Of a stretch of 64,000 nucleotides of DNA, positions 22,260-34,189 are shown in pieces (position 1 is the stretch's first letter; the number at the start of each line of letters is the position of its first letter). The notes below the pieces were generated by a model. The model saw only the letters and a program-made list of their open reading frames with translations, was not told the origin of the DNA and did not search any database. Source of the stretch: Rhea pennata (taxonomy: Eukaryota; Chordata; Aves; Rheiformes; Rheidae); assembly GCF_028389875.1 (NCBI RefSeq), contig NW_026907676.1:444001-508000 (forward strand). Direction: 5' to 3'. A program made the position numbers and the translations under genes.

Positions 22260-24215
22260 TCTTTTCAGGAAACACAGAGGAGTTCCTCAGCCTTCTGTGA
22301 GTCAACTCTCATTAAGTAACTCACTCCATTCAACAATGGATCAACTCTTTCATTCTTCAGCTCTTCAAGTGTCAAAGGATGTCCTCTCAAATCTGAGCTT
22401 TGGCTTTCCTGACACCATCGCTCCATGCTCAGGCCATGTTTCTCAATTGCTCCTTTGTAGGTTCTCCTTGCTTCCACCTCCTGCATGCTGCCACCAGTGC
22501 AGTAAACCTCCATGGCAAAGGTTTTGGGATCATCTGACATAGTACCCACCCCTAAAGAATGTCATATTCCATAGCCAGATTACTTTCATCCTGAAACAAA
22601 GAAAAAAAACTCTTTTGGAAAAGCAATCCACAACCATCACACCCCACCGAACCTCTTGCCCAAGGTCTGCCTCCTTGTCCAGTCTCTGTCTTGCAAGCTA
22701 TGAAGATGGAATGTGCCTGTGCCATGCTCATTGGGCTGCTGCCTCCTCTCTTCTCCTGCCTTGCAGACAAGACAAGTATGAATTCAATGGTCAGAAACCT
22801 TTCAGCTCAGAGGCAAGAACAGAAGATCTCCCAGAAATGGATCAAGCAGGGAGATCTGGAGTGAAGATTGCCCTGAACAGACACCACCAACCTCATATTG
22901 TGAGTTTACTGAGAGGAGGAGGGTCAGTGGTAAAATATAGGCCCCTTCCAGGTCCTTACTGGGAGCAAAGCTTTCATCTTCATTGACAGACAGGACCCAG
23001 TGTCCAAGGACTAGGAGTATGGAAGCAGAACAGCTCCAACCATTTCTGAAATCCTTGCCCATATCGCTGGGGCCCAAGAGGGTGTGCTGATCCTGGGTGC
23101 CCCTTTGTGCACAGTGCTGTCAGGCACTCTGACCCAGAGCAGGAACCACCCCTTACCATGCTGAGCATGGCATAGATTCCCCTATAAAAATACATTTGCC
23201 CTGGCCCTGGGCCCTTCATAACCACCTCCCATAGCCTCTCCCACAACTGAGCCCATTAGGCCATCACATCACCTCTTCCCTCAACATCCCCATCACCCCA
23301 GCCCTGAAATCCTGCTGCCCTCCCATGAAGTCCTGATCTTTTGTCAGATGAATGCCACAACATCTCCCAAACAAGCATGCATGACTCTCATGTTGTTGTC
23401 TCCATGTGAAAGGTCCCTGAGCTCCCATATAGCCAATGAATGCAAAGAGGAGCTTTGGAATCTCAATTCATCTTGGTCCACACAGTCCTCCTAGGAAGGA
23501 GGAAAGCCAATCTCCTTGTGCTATGTCCAAAGGTGGTCAAGCTACACTGCAGCTGTCACAGAATGGGTGTCAGGTGTGTTGCCCTGTGATCTGAGAATGG
23601 TGATCCATTTGTTTTTCCGTCTTTGATCTTATTTGGCAAAGCTGCTTTCCCATCTCATGCCCTTTACTGCTTGCCATTAACCTGGTAGAGCAACCAGAAC
23701 CACTCCCTACGGATAGTGACCTTCCTCTTGGCTTTTTTTCTTTCACTCAGATTCCAAAATCTCAAACCTCAAACGCCTACACAAAGGCATCATCAATTGC
23801 AGCTAAAATTAAGACTGAGTATCAGGGCACAAAGTATCTGCAGCAATCCATCTCTTGCTTTAGCAGCACTCGTGATGCTTTTAATAAAGTCTGGATAATG
23901 TTTTCTTTGAGAATCACCTCAGAATCTCTTCTGCAAGGCTACAGCAGCATCTCTGCAGAGCCAGGGCATTCCCCATGCACACACTGCATGGAAGTGAGCT
24001 ATTGTATGCTTTTTTTGAGGTAGAAGAAAGGATATACAGAAGCTCACCTCCAGAGATGCTGTAGCACAACTCCCTGCTCTATTCTGGGTAGTTTCATGGG
24101 TCTGAGGATGAAGTAATGGAAATGAGATTTGAAAATAAAAAATATAAAACTGCTTGCCTTACTTTTATGTATAGATGGCATTGTCCTCAGGCCACCTGGT
24201 TTTCAGAAGAGAATT
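22260..24215. other. Intergenic, nothing recognised
   Basis: The longest frames are about 90-120 codons without known motifs. No OR remnant, RNA gene or clear repeat was seen. Confidence 0.4.
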
Positions 24216-24221
24216 CTTGTC

Positions 24222-24245
24222 TTTTTTTTTTTTTTTTTTTTTTTT
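24222..24245 (+). repeat. Poly-T run (T24)
   Basis: Homopolymer of 24 T. No LINE or processed pseudogene was recognised next to it on the strand where it would be a poly-A tail. Confidence 0.9.
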
Positions 24246-25955
24246 GGAGAACTGCAAAGGGTATTTTGGAAGCCTTCATGGAGTGACAGAGGCTAGCAGA
24301 AGATGTGCTCATTCCTGAAATGACTATAAAATGTGGCCATGTAACAGATCCAGTCCTAATTGACAGAGATGGGCATGGGATCAGGAGACACAGGCAGCAA
24401 GATAGAGGTGACCACAGGAGGGTGGGCATAGAGATGATTACAGACAGGAACTAGTGACAAGGCTCTGGACTGGAAATCTGGCCACCAATTACACAAAGAT
24501 GAGGCAGGATAAATATCAGAGAGAAGAATCAAAATCCTTGCAAAATAGATAGACAGAGAGACAGCCAGGCAGGTGGACAAATTATGGTATCAGTGGAGAG
24601 GTAGGCAGCAGAAGACTTAGCTAGATGAGTTATTGGCTAGCTAAAATTTTAGGAATGCAAGTTTACATCATGCAGACAATAACATTTGTAGTTTGTAGGA
24701 AGAAAAAGAGAAGATATAATCTTCTTTCCACAAATGGAAAATGTTCTTATAGAAGTATCAGTAGTTTTAGCAAGATTAGCATATATATATATATTTGCGG
24801 CAAAAAAAAAAATGTCTGGCATTACTAATTATAAGCACTGGTATATGTATGCTGTTAATCTCTATACAGCATCATTTCCTTTTTTATAAAAAGGAAAAGA
24901 GAGTGTGTAAAATAAAATGATTCACTAGACATATATTAAAGAAAATTTATCTTTCCACAGAAAATGACAACTGAGCTTGGTCTAAAATTAACCTTGGGAA
25001 ATTGCCTGGTTGTAGAAAAAAATATGTAGGAGTTGTTTATCCTACATTTTATTTTTATTTACATTTTTTGGGCCAATGAAAAAAAGAACAAGTAAATATA
25101 GCAGATGGGTATTTGCTTCTCATCCCCACTGAGATTTCTTCATGGTGGCTGAAGAAGACTTTATGGTTTCCAAGAAGTCCATATTGCAGGTCTAAAAGGA
25201 GGTGGTCTTTTCTCTTACTAGTGTGAGCCCTAGCCATTTTAGAGAAGGAAGGGAGAAATCATGTTCCCTCTGCTCTCTTCTTGACTGCAGAGGTTTAGGG
25301 TGCAGCAACGCACAGGGGGGATTCATTTCCCCTAGGCATCTCCATGCACAGGGTAGATGTCACATCTGAGCTAACCATCACCTAGCATGAAAGGTGCCTG
25401 GAGTGGACAGGGCCAAACAGTCCAGCAGAGACTTTCCCAAAGCTCCACAGATGTGACTCCTTGACAACAATTGTCCAGGGAGCCACAAGTCAGATGGAGA
25501 AGTATCTAGTTTTAGGTATAGACAGAGGAATGTGATTCTGGAAAGAAAAAAAAAATCTGTTTCCAAAAGATTGGTGAATAGGGTTCTCCTCAAATCAGGG
25601 GTCTACACAGAGGTTTTCTGTTTTGTCATGAAGAGGAGAATCATTTGCCAAATGTCTAGGGCCATTCAAAGAGACCAGAGAGGTCCAAAGCACTTTCTCA
25701 GCATTGGCAGATACTGCATTGGAACTATATGAAAAAAAAATACCCTTTGAGAGTGGCAGCTAGAGGCAGCCTTTCATACCAAAAGGGCTGCACCCTCTGT
25801 TTAGGAAATGGCATTCCTCCTGACTCACCCCAGATAGGCTCAGCACAGTCTGTAGTGCCCAACAAGCAATTCAACTCAGGAGAAAGAGAATACTCCCATT
25901 TGCTTAGCTAGAAGTCCACCGCACTCCTGGCAGGGAGCAGTTTGAGACCTGGACA
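24246..25955. other. AT-rich intergenic, nothing recognised
   Basis: AT-rich compared with the duplication units. It includes an AT dinucleotide run at 24781-24794 and several short A runs. No gene is recognised. Confidence 0.4.
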
Positions 25956-25959
25956 GGCT

Positions 25960-26762
25960 GGAGAGTTGGATGGAGAAGAGCCTCATGAAATTCAAAAAGG
26001 GCAACTCCCTGCACCTAGGGAGTAATAAACCCATGCACCAGTACAGATTGAGGGTTGACCTGCTAGAAAGCAGCTCTGCAGAGAAGAACTTTCAGAGTGC
26101 TGGTGGACAAGTTAACCATGAGCCAGTAAAGTGCCCTTGTAGCCAAGAAGATCAATGGTATCATAGGGGGCATTAGAGCGATGTCAGCAGGTCAAGGGAA
26201 GTTCTCTTCCTCCTCTACTCATCCCAGGTGAGGCCTCATCTGGAGTACTGTGTCTAATTCTGGGCTCCCCAGTACGAGACATGGAGCTACAGAGAGTGTC
26301 CAGCGTAGGGCTACAAAGACAATAAGGGGCCTGGAGCATATCCCCTGTGAGGAAAGAAAGGAAAGGCTGAGACAGTTGAGCCTGTTTAGCCTGGAGGAGA
26401 GAAGACTGAGGGGGGGGTCTTATCAATATCTACAAATACCTGAAAAGAGGGTGTCAAGAGGATGGGACCAGACTCTGTTCAGTGGTGCCTTGTGACAGGA
26501 CAAGAGGCAATGAGCATAAACTGAAACACAGGAAATTCCATCTGAACATGAGGAAAAATTCACTGTGAGGGTGACAGGACACTGGAACAGGTTGCCCAGA
26601 GAGATTGTGTAGTCTCCATCTCGGGAGATATTCAAAACTTGCCTGGATGCGAACCTCTGCAATGTGCTTTAGGTGACTCTTCTTGACCAAGGAAGCTGGA
26701 CTAGATGATCTCCAGAGGACCCTTCCAACCTCAACCTTTCTGTGATTCGGTGATTCTGTGAA
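25960..26762 (+). mobile_element. CR1 LINE 3' fragment
   Basis: A longer 5' extent than the other plus-strand copies. It begins near 'cctcatgaaattcaaaaagg' and 'acccatgcaccagtacagat', continues through 'gttaaccatgagccag' and ends with the tail octamers 'ttctgtgattcggtgattct'. It is immediately followed by a CR1 ORF2-derived segment. Confidence 0.92.
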
Positions 26763-26779
26763 GAAGCAGCTTCCATGCA

Positions 26780-27560
26780 AGAAGCTCTTCTTATGGAATG
26801 AATGAGAGGCTGTTTGAGAGCTTGAAGGCAAAGATTGAAGGAGAAGCCTGTCATGGGACCTGGTGGCAGGAGACTGTTACAGACCACATAATCGTGGTGG
26901 GGAAGCAGATGAGGCCTTCTTCAGAAATTCTGAGGAAGTCTCTGGATGACAGACCCTCGTTCTTGTTGGGGACCTGAACCTCCTTGACATCTTCAAGAAG
27001 TGTAGCCCTGCAGGGCCCAAGCAGACAAGGAGATTTCTGGAGGGTCTCAGAGATATCTTCTTGACAGAGGTACTGGATGAGCCAACCAGAGGTGAGGCCC
27101 AGTGGGTTCTACTATCACTAGTAAGGAAGAACTGTCTGGGGAAGTGATAATCAGTGGCAGCTGTAGCTGCAGTCAGTGTGAAATAGTGGAGTTTCAAATC
27201 CGATGAGGAGTGAAGGACTGAAGAGGAAAAGCAGTGTCCAGACCCAGGACTGGAGATGACAAGACCTGTGTTTATGGAAGGTAATTCTAGGTGGGATGCC
27301 ATGGGAAGCAGCTTTGAAGGGCTGAGGAGCTCAGGAAAGCTGGCAGGCCTTCAAGGTCAGCATCTTCAAAGACAACAGTGCATGTCAGTACTCGGGAAGA
27401 CAAGGAGGCAAACCAGGAGACTGCCTTAGCTAAGTGGCAAACTCTTGGCAGAGCTCCAACACAGTTTCCCTCTTCAAAGGAGTGATTTAAAACACTAGAG
27501 CAGATTGACAGAGGACAGCATAGCCATTGATATTGAGATAGTTTGCAACACCTCAGCACT
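26780..27560 (+). mobile_element. CR1 ORF2 (endonuclease region) remnant
   Basis: The plus-strand translation keeps recognisable pieces of the CR1 endonuclease-to-reverse-transcriptase linker: GDLNLLDI near 26970, then FLEGLRDIFLTEVLDEPTRG at about 27035-27095, then a WDAMGS piece near 27293. Stops and indels interrupt it throughout, so it is dead. It lies downstream of a complete CR1 3' end, so it is a separate older insertion, or one into which the 25960-26762 copy inserted. Confidence 0.6.
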
Positions 27561-27995
27561 GAGACAGTTAATTTTATCCGAAGGAAGGAGAAGAAACCTT
27601 TTGCTCTAGCAGAGATGAGAAAGGAAGTTCAGTGGCTGGGAAATAAGAGGCAGTAAACAGGGATATTAACAGAGATCTGAAATTGCTGTGCATGGCAAGA
27701 GTTGCACTATCTGAGCTTATTAGAGGGTCATATCTCTATATGTCGGATTGGACTCATGTCATCTTGACCACCTATAAGCACACATATAGACACTTTTTTT
27801 CATCAGTCTTTATTAGATGACTTAGAGAAATACATATATATATATATCTAAACATAATGTATGTATATGCTAATATATATATATTTGCTAATGGACTCTT
27901 CCATCCCTTTCTGTTTTAGCTTCACATACTCCTTGAGCAATTCCTGGCACCAAGCAAACATCTTCCCCCATTGTCTCCTTGGTAGTTTACATATG
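27561..27995. other. Downstream flank of OR, AT repeats
   Basis: Contains AT-rich simple repeat (27832-27848 and 27872-27885). It lies just 3' of the OR at 28010-28987. No gene. Confidence 0.5.
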
Positions 27996-28009
27996 CACCA
28001 CACATGGTC

Positions 28010-28987
28010 TTAAGACCCTGGCACAGCAATGTTCTGAGCTCTGGAGATGGCCAAAGCTTTTCTGAGCACTCTTCTCATGGCTTCCCTGACCTCCCTGTTC
28101 TGCAGACTGTAAATGAGGGGATTGACAAGGGGTGTGAGGACAGTGTAGAAAAAGGAGAACACTTTGTTGAGCTGCCTCAGCTGGGGGGTTCTGGGCAGTG
28201 TGTAGACAATGATGAGGGTACTGTAGAAAACAGAGACAACAGTGAGGTGTGAGGAGCAGGTGGAAAAGGCCTTTTGCTTGCCCACACTGGATGGGATCCT
28301 CCGAATGACAGCTATGATGCATGCGTAGGAAGCCAGGGTGGACAAGAAGGGGAAGACTATATCCAAGAAGCTGAATACGAAAGCAATGAGAGTGACTTTC
28401 CTAGTGTCACTGCAGGCAAGTTCCAGCAATGGAGCAAGATCACAAAAGAAGTGGTCAATGGCCTTGGAGCCACAAAACTTCAACTGGGATAAGAAAGGAG
28501 GGATTGCTGTAGAGATAAGGAAACCCATTAACCAAGATGCAGCCACCATCTGGAGACAGACCTTCCAGGTCATGATGCTTGCATAGAGCAAGGGCTGGCA
28601 TATGGCCAAGTATCGATGGTAGGACATTATGGCCAGCAGGTAACATTCGCTAGCTGCAAAAGAACCAAAGAAATAGAATTGTACAATAAAGCTTTGAACA
28701 GAGATGGTCCTGTCCCCAGTCAGGAAGCTGTCCAGCAGCCGAGGCAAGATGGTGGAGCTGTAGCAGGTCTCCAGATAGGAGAGATTGCCCAGAAAGAAGT
28801 ACATGGGAGTGTGCAGGTGCCAGTCTGCAACCACCAGTGCAACAATGAGGATATTCCCAACCACGGACACCAAGTAGACCATGAGCAAGAGGAGGAAGAG
28901 TGTTGTCTGGAGTGAGGGAATATTCCACATTCCCAGCAGGAGGAACTCCCATGATGATGTCCCATTCTCCCATCGATCTTTCTCCAT
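28010..28987 (-). CDS. Olfactory receptor, class II, open frame
   Basis: The only full-length open odorant receptor in the window, 325 residues, single exon, predicted ciliary or plasma-membrane GPCR. I chose the start MEKDRWENGTSS because it aligns with the other two minus-strand receptors. The frame is open upstream to 29158 without receptor-like sequence. Visible: NGT glycosylation sequon (residues 8-10), LLLG, TM1 with GN (44-45), LHTPMYF (58-64), EC2 cysteines (FCGS, FFCD, LACSD), KAFSTCSSHL in TM6, NPLIY in TM7 and a basic tail. Two key residues are missing. The TM3 cysteine is Phe100 (codon 28688-28690), and the DRY motif reads HRY with His124 (28616-28618). The first should break the conserved TM3-EC2 disulfide, the second the G-protein coupling switch. 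It may therefore be non-functional. The subfamily is not OR14. A closer name would need a search. Confidence 0.9.
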   Translation of the reverse strand: MEKDRWENGTSSWEFLLLGMWNIPSLQTTLFLLLLMVYLVSVVGNILIVALVVADWHLHTPMYFFLGNLSYLETCYSSTILPRLLDSFLTGDRTISVQSFIVQFYFFGSFAASECYLLAIMSYHRYLAICQPLLYASIMTWKVCLQMVAASWLMGFLISTAIPPFLSQLKFCGSKAIDHFFCDLAPLLELACSDTRKVTLIAFVFSFLDIVFPFLSTLASYACIIAVIRRIPSSVGKQKAFSTCSSHLTVVSVFYSTLIIVYTLPRTPQLRQLNKVFSFFYTVLTPLVNPLIYSLQNREVREAMRRVLRKALAISRAQNIAVPGS

Positions 28988-29156
28988 TGCCATCATACAT
29001 CTATCTTTCTTTTTCCTGCTTTCAAGAAATAGGCCTGAAAAAAGAAGAATGTTTGTTTGTACTTGATTTAAGATGAAGTAAGAATATTTTTGACAGAAGA
29101 ATAGCCATATAATCTTGCATGAAGGAAAAAACAAACAAAAAAACCACGAAAAACTC
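28988..29156. other. OR upstream sequence
   Basis: Immediate 5' flank of the receptor, AT-rich, with an open but receptor-unlike frame. No promoter motif can be called with confidence. Confidence 0.3.
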
Positions 29157-29640
29157 AAAGAATGACAGAACAGTTGAGTTTGGAAGGGACCTCTGCATGC
29201 TATCTGGTCTAACCCACCTGCTCAAGCAGAGTCACTTAGAGCACATTGCCTAGGACACATTGAACACACTGGAGCACACTGTCCAGTTAAGCACTGAGTA
29301 TCTCCAAGGATGGAGATTCCACTGCTTCTCCAGGCAAGCAGTTCAAGCGAAGAAGTATTTTATTGTGTTTGCACGGAATTTCTAGTGTTTCAATTTGTGC
29401 CCCTTGCCTCTCATCCTGGCACTGGGCACCACTGAGCACAGTCTGGTCCCATCCTCTTGACACCTGCTCTTCAGATACTTATGCACATTGATAAAATCCC
29501 CCCTCTCTTCTCCAGCCTACACAGTCTAAGAACTTGCAGCCTCTCCTTATATGACAGATACTCCTTTCTCTTAATCATCTAATCATCCTTCTGTCTCTTT
29601 GCTGGACTTGCTCCAGAAAGTCCATGTTCAGTCTCAGCAG
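29157..29640 (-). mobile_element. CR1 LINE 3' fragment, reverse strand
   Basis: Starts with 'gaatgacagaacagttgagt', passes through 'gacctctgcatgc', 'ttgcctaggacaca' and 'ggcactgggcaccactgagc', and ends near 'tgctggacttgctccag'. Diverged, with no coding frame. It lies between the OR at 28010-28987 and its duplicated upstream block. Confidence 0.85.
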
Positions 29641-29769
29641 ATACCTAAAAACCACTCATTGCAGCCTCTTTGTAGAAAACACTGTGAAGAAGGGTTTTTT
29701 TTCTTTTCATTTTTTTTTCAAGGAGAAAAGGAAAAGCACAGGGAAGATCATTTTCCTCACATCTTTGCC

Positions 29770-31145
29770 TCCTCTGTGGTGGTTCCTGAGGGTTCTAGGG
29801 CTGCCTCCCTACACACCCCAGCCCAACAGCTGGACCTCAGCACAGGCAGCTGTGCTTGCAGTGCTCCCACACAGCCCTCTGTCTGGTGCCCTTCCTGGGG
29901 TTCTCACAAAAATAGCGAGAAAATCATGTCTCTGCCATTCCCTTTCTCTCCCTTTAGACCTTTCAGTGAGTTTGGAGATGGGCAAGCAGATGCCTGGACT
30001 GTCCAGAGAACTCTGGGGATGGATGAGCCTTTTACACTCTCACTCATCTCCTAGGCTTTCCCTGGAGGCTGTATTGATGGATACCAGTAAGAGAGGTTTC
30101 CATAGTCAGCCCAGAATGACTGAGGTCCCCGGCCCTCCCCACTGCATGAGTGAGAGTCAAATGTGTGAAAGCTGAGGGATGGAGACCAAATCCTATAAGA
30201 CTAGGAGAAAGGGGAGAGGAAAAGCCCTTAATGGTTGGTGGAAGGAAGGACAAAGCATTTCTAGCCCTGAATAGCCTGCCCATCCAAGATGGACAAGTGC
30301 CCCAGGATCGGCTCCACCACACCAGCAGCCCAGCTGTAATTCAGCACCCTCAGCCCCTTCCAGGATCTCTGCTCCATGGTGCCAGGGACTCGGCAGCGTC
30401 TGGGGGGAGGAGGAAGCTGTGAGGAAGACATGCAGGAAAGGACAGGAGTGAGACTCTGGTCTCACTCACAAACTGTAACTGTGCAAAAGCCCAGCAGTAA
30501 TATAAACACCACCAAGACTTGCCTCAGGACATCCAGCGCCAGCCTGCAGTCCTCAGCATGAAGGGGTGACCTCTGCACTGATGGTGCCTGGGAATGAAGA
30601 TCGAGGTTGGGATTTCACTCTCTGCATCCCCCCCCCACCACCACCAAGTCCCTGCCTTCCCTGGACTCTGCAGACCACTGCCCAGGGCTCAGGCTTTGCC
30701 CTGATTTTTTCATCTTCTCTCAGCAGCTCCTGCAGTAAATCCCCAGCAGGACCCAAATGTCTCTGCTCTTTCGTGTGCCTTGGGATTAATAGTACTAACG
30801 AGCCTCTGGTGGTTGATCCTGCATCTTGGTTCTCCCCAGAGGCTGTAGAGAGTGAGCAATGCATAACTGGCTCCCAAAGGAGACTGAAAATTCTGGACTC
30901 TGGAAACTTGTAAAGAACTCTGGCAAGGCCTGACTTTACACATAACTCCTGGTCATTTTAATTCTCATTCATGCCCCTTTGAAAAGGAACTGGAGGCTGG
31001 GCAGCCACCAGTACTACATAAAGTTCATGAAACAAAGTCATTAGAGGTCCCATAAATGGGATTCTCCTCACTTCCCTGCAGACAACTGTCTTTTCACTGA
31101 CTCGCTCAGGTTCAGAGAGCCCTGACAGCTTGGGCTGGTCCCTCC
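29770..31145. repeat. OR upstream block, copy 2
   Basis: Counterpart of 19055-20155 (see that entry for landmarks). It is somewhat longer, because about 250 bases around 30200-30530 have no clear match in copy 1. Contains a C-rich tract at about 30630-30650. No conserved coding frame. Confidence 0.75.
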
Positions 31146-31261
31146 AGCCTCCTACAATGCCTTTTGGAAAGGCTGAAAGTCACCTCGAAATTCCATGTCA
31201 CATTTCCATACTTGCTCAGTCTTTCTCCAATGTCCAGGATCATCAGAAAGGGCAAACAGAC

Positions 31262-31565
31262 ACAAATATTATAAGATCAAAAGGGTAATTCATGTTGGAA
31301 AGAACATCTGGAAATTTCTACTTCCACCTCCTTACCAAGGCAGGGACATGTTGACATCAGTCCACATTGCTCAGAGGTTTATCCATCAGGTCTTGAAAAC
31401 CTCCAAGAATGGAGATTGCGCATCGTGCACATTTAGACAACCTGTTCTAATGCTTGACCATCCTGATGATGAAAAGTATTTTCCTTCTGTGCAGTCTGAA
31501 CCACTCTTTGTTCAATTTCTCCCCTCTCTTTTCCACCCACAGAGCACTTCTCTCATTTGAAGTCA
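31262..31565 (-). mobile_element. Old CR1 fragment, reverse strand
   Basis: Diverged CR1 3' sequence. 'catgttggaaagaacatctg', 'aaacctccaagaatggagat' and 'acaacctgttctaatgcttg' keep the order of the CR1 tail region on the reverse strand. It ends where unit C begins. Confidence 0.6.
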
Positions 31566-31959
31566 TGCTCCTGGAGACATCCTCAGTGTCCAGCAGCTGC
31601 AGAGCTGGGAGCTGCTCCCCTCACAAATTCCAGAGTGAGCCAAAATGCAGGTCCTGGGGCACAGCACTGCCTTACAGGCTCTGCAGCAGAGCCAGGACAG
31701 CAGTACTGCAGTGTGTGGGCATGTCCTGAGAAGCCCAGCATCAAAACTGTGGGAGATCCAGGGAGTCAGGGTTGTACAGCCCCCTTGGGAGGGCCTGGGT
31801 GTCTATGGTGGGACGCAGGGTGCCAGAACTGTACAGCCCCCAAGAGAGCTACAGTTCCAAGGTTGGTACAGGGTGCCAAGGACTATACTCAGAGGAGAAG
31901 CACTGCCTTCAGGCCATGCTGAGTCCAAGGATCAGCTGAGCCCTGGACTCAGCCAAAAA

Positions 31960-33510
31960 GAAAGCTGGGCAAAATTAATGGGAAAGGGAAAAATTATCCA
32001 GATTTGCCACTTGGACTCTCCCAGGGCTTTGGAGACTGGCAAAGACCAGGGTCCCAGATAAAGCCCTCTAGATGATGTGTCTTAAGGGTTGCTCTTTTGG
32101 GGCATATCATCTCTATCTTAAGCACTGTAGACCAAGAAACCTTGCTGAGGACTTTAAAAAAACTAAGAACCTACTTTGGTGCCTCAAGGAGGAAGGCTGC
32201 GTTCTGTCCCATGCTGTCCTACATCCTTCTTCTACAAAAAGGGTGGTCCACAGCAGCTATCAGTTTTGAGGCTCCTGAAAGCATCTCAGCCCATGGCCAG
32301 GCTCTGTGCTGTTTCATTTCACATTGATCATGTCTTTGAAAAATCCCAACCCCCAATCCATCCCCCATACTGCAGCTACCCACACAGCTCTGCCCAGTGC
32401 AGAGACCTGTCGGTGCAGGGGGTGCAGACTGACCTCTTCAATGCCTCATTTGAAATATTTCACATTTTTTTCACTGTCTTGAAGGATTTATCAGCAAGTT
32501 TTGGAAAATAACTGGGATGAGGGGAGGTGACTGCTTTCCAGGGTGTGAGTGGAAGGATCTCTGCTCTTGCCCTGGCTATACCATCTACATGGTGGTGACC
32601 TACTGAGCTCCCAGAAGACATGAGCTGAGGTCACAATAGGATGTGCTGCATCACAGGGAGCTCTTCCTGGTGCCACGGCAGAACTCTCATTTCCCTAAAA
32701 GACCTGGGCACTGCTGGGCACTTCTCATGCGCTTCCCACCATTGCCCTTAGGAGCTGCTCCACAGTGAGGAGTGGGGATGGGAGATACTGGGGCCACGCT
32801 GGGGCTGTTCCCTCACAGACAGAGGCACAGGGACCTCTTGAAGACAAGTTTTGGGTGATGAGGCGGGAAGAGCGTACTATTTCCCTGGATGAAAAGGTGA
32901 GCTGAGAGCAAGGGAGTAAGCAAGATAGAAGGCTGCTGGACCAAGACCATTAGCCTGGACTGCTGTTCCTTGTTCCCAATGGTCCTGAGGCTATTCACCA
33001 AGCATAAGAGCTTTGAGAGCTCCTTCCCAAGGTGTCACACAAAGACACAAGAGCCCTACCTGAGGGTCCTATCTGGCTCCAGGGACAATGTGGCAGGCAG
33101 AACTCCTGGGTCCTGTGGCTGAGGCTGCCCTGAGCCCCAGCTCTATCCACTAATGTCAGGGAGCAATGCTGGCTCAGGTTTTCCCAGGTATAGGTCTCCC
33201 TTTGGGATCTGACTCTGGCAGGAAATGCAGCCTCTGTCTTGGAGGCTGGTGTGTCCTGCAACTCCCATGGGGCTCTTAAGAGCCTGCTGGAAATGCTCAT
33301 ATAGGAAATGGATCCTTTGCCTTGTAATAAATCCAAGAGTTCTACTGATTTAGAAGAACCTCTGCTCCTTCTTCCTGGATCCTCTTCTGCTTCCAACCTG
33401 GCAGAGCATGTTTTGGGCTCAGAGATTTTGTTCTCAGATGGCCACAGCCCCCGCCCTCCTGCAGAAGGGGGACAAACCTCTGCACCCAAAAGACAGCCTG
33501 TTTGTCCTGC
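31960..33510. repeat. Right arm of large inverted repeat, unit C
   Basis: Equivalent to 5815-7170 but longer at the outer end. 33345-33495 is the reverse complement of D's 45018-45165 (shared 'gtgcagaggtttg', 'ggctgtggccatctg', 'aaaacatgctctg'), a part missing from A's left arm and D's right arm. The original arms were therefore about 1.6 kb. There is no left arm in this unit's normal position. A partial one stands at 37521-38063. Confidence 0.75.
32648..33190 (+). repeat. 543-bp inverted repeat, left copy
   Basis: Its reverse complement is 37521-38063 (the coordinates of matched bases sum to 70711). Both copies encode the same 62-residue open frame without a single difference, and only a few substitutions are visible elsewhere. 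It is far closer to its partner than the arms of the older inverted repeat are to each other. Confidence 0.92.
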
Positions 33511-33779
33511 AAGTCTCTGCTGACACCAACCATTTTTCTCTGAGCTGTGATGGGCAGTGCTGGGGGTGAGTGCAGCAGGGCCATCTCCCCCAGCTCCCTG
33601 AGAGGCCCACACCTCTGCTGCCCACATCCAACAAGCGCTGAGCTGCTCTACCCTGGCTGCCCTGTGCCCCTGGGACTCCTCAGCCCTCTGGAGCGATGCA
33701 ACAGGGTGCAGCCCGGCCCCACAAAGAGCAGCCCGTGTCTGGATGCGGCCGAGCCCTGCCAGGTGCAGCATGAGGGCTG

Positions 33780-34166
33780 CTGAGCCCAAGGGCTGCTGTG
33801 GGGAGGGGGAAGGGTGAAAAGGGGTGAGAGGACACAGCACTGCCCTGCTCTGGGGGCAGCAGCACACTGCCCGTGGGCTCCAGTGCTCTGGCCATGCCCA
33901 GGGCCCCATCGCCGGCACCAGGGATGGCACCAGCACAGGCCCCAGGGCTGCCCCCCGCGCCCGGCATGGCCCCAGGGCGCAGGACAGCGAGGAGCCCTGT
34001 GGGGCCCCTGCGGCAGAGCCCAGCCCTGCGGGGCAGCAGCTGGGCCCCAGCGCCCTGCACTGCCTGGGCACCCGGTGCTGGGCTGCCCTGAGGTCCCGCC
34101 ATGCCCTGCACTGCTGCCCACAAGATGGCGCTGTCCCATGGGAGTAGGGGAGGGGAGGGGAGGTAT
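33780..34166. promoter_or_regulatory. CpG-island-like block, unit C (partial)
   Basis: GC-rich block equivalent to 7290-7680 and 49290-49650. The YY1-like aagatggcg is kept at 34122-34130, followed by a G-rich tandem (34147-34163). The following GC box and CCAAT box present in A and D are deleted, with the junction near 34166. If the block is a promoter, this copy has probably lost it. Confidence 0.5.
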
Positions 34167-34189
34167 GCTGGACAAGCAGTGTCTGTGTG

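Noticed and set aside
24222-24245. Poly-A tail of a processed pseudogene on the minus strand
   Set aside because: No coding remnant or LINE sequence was recognised next to the run.
29000-29158. N-terminal extension of the open OR frame up to 29158
   Set aside because: The extra 57 residues have no counterpart in related receptors. The start at 28987 aligns with both paralogues.
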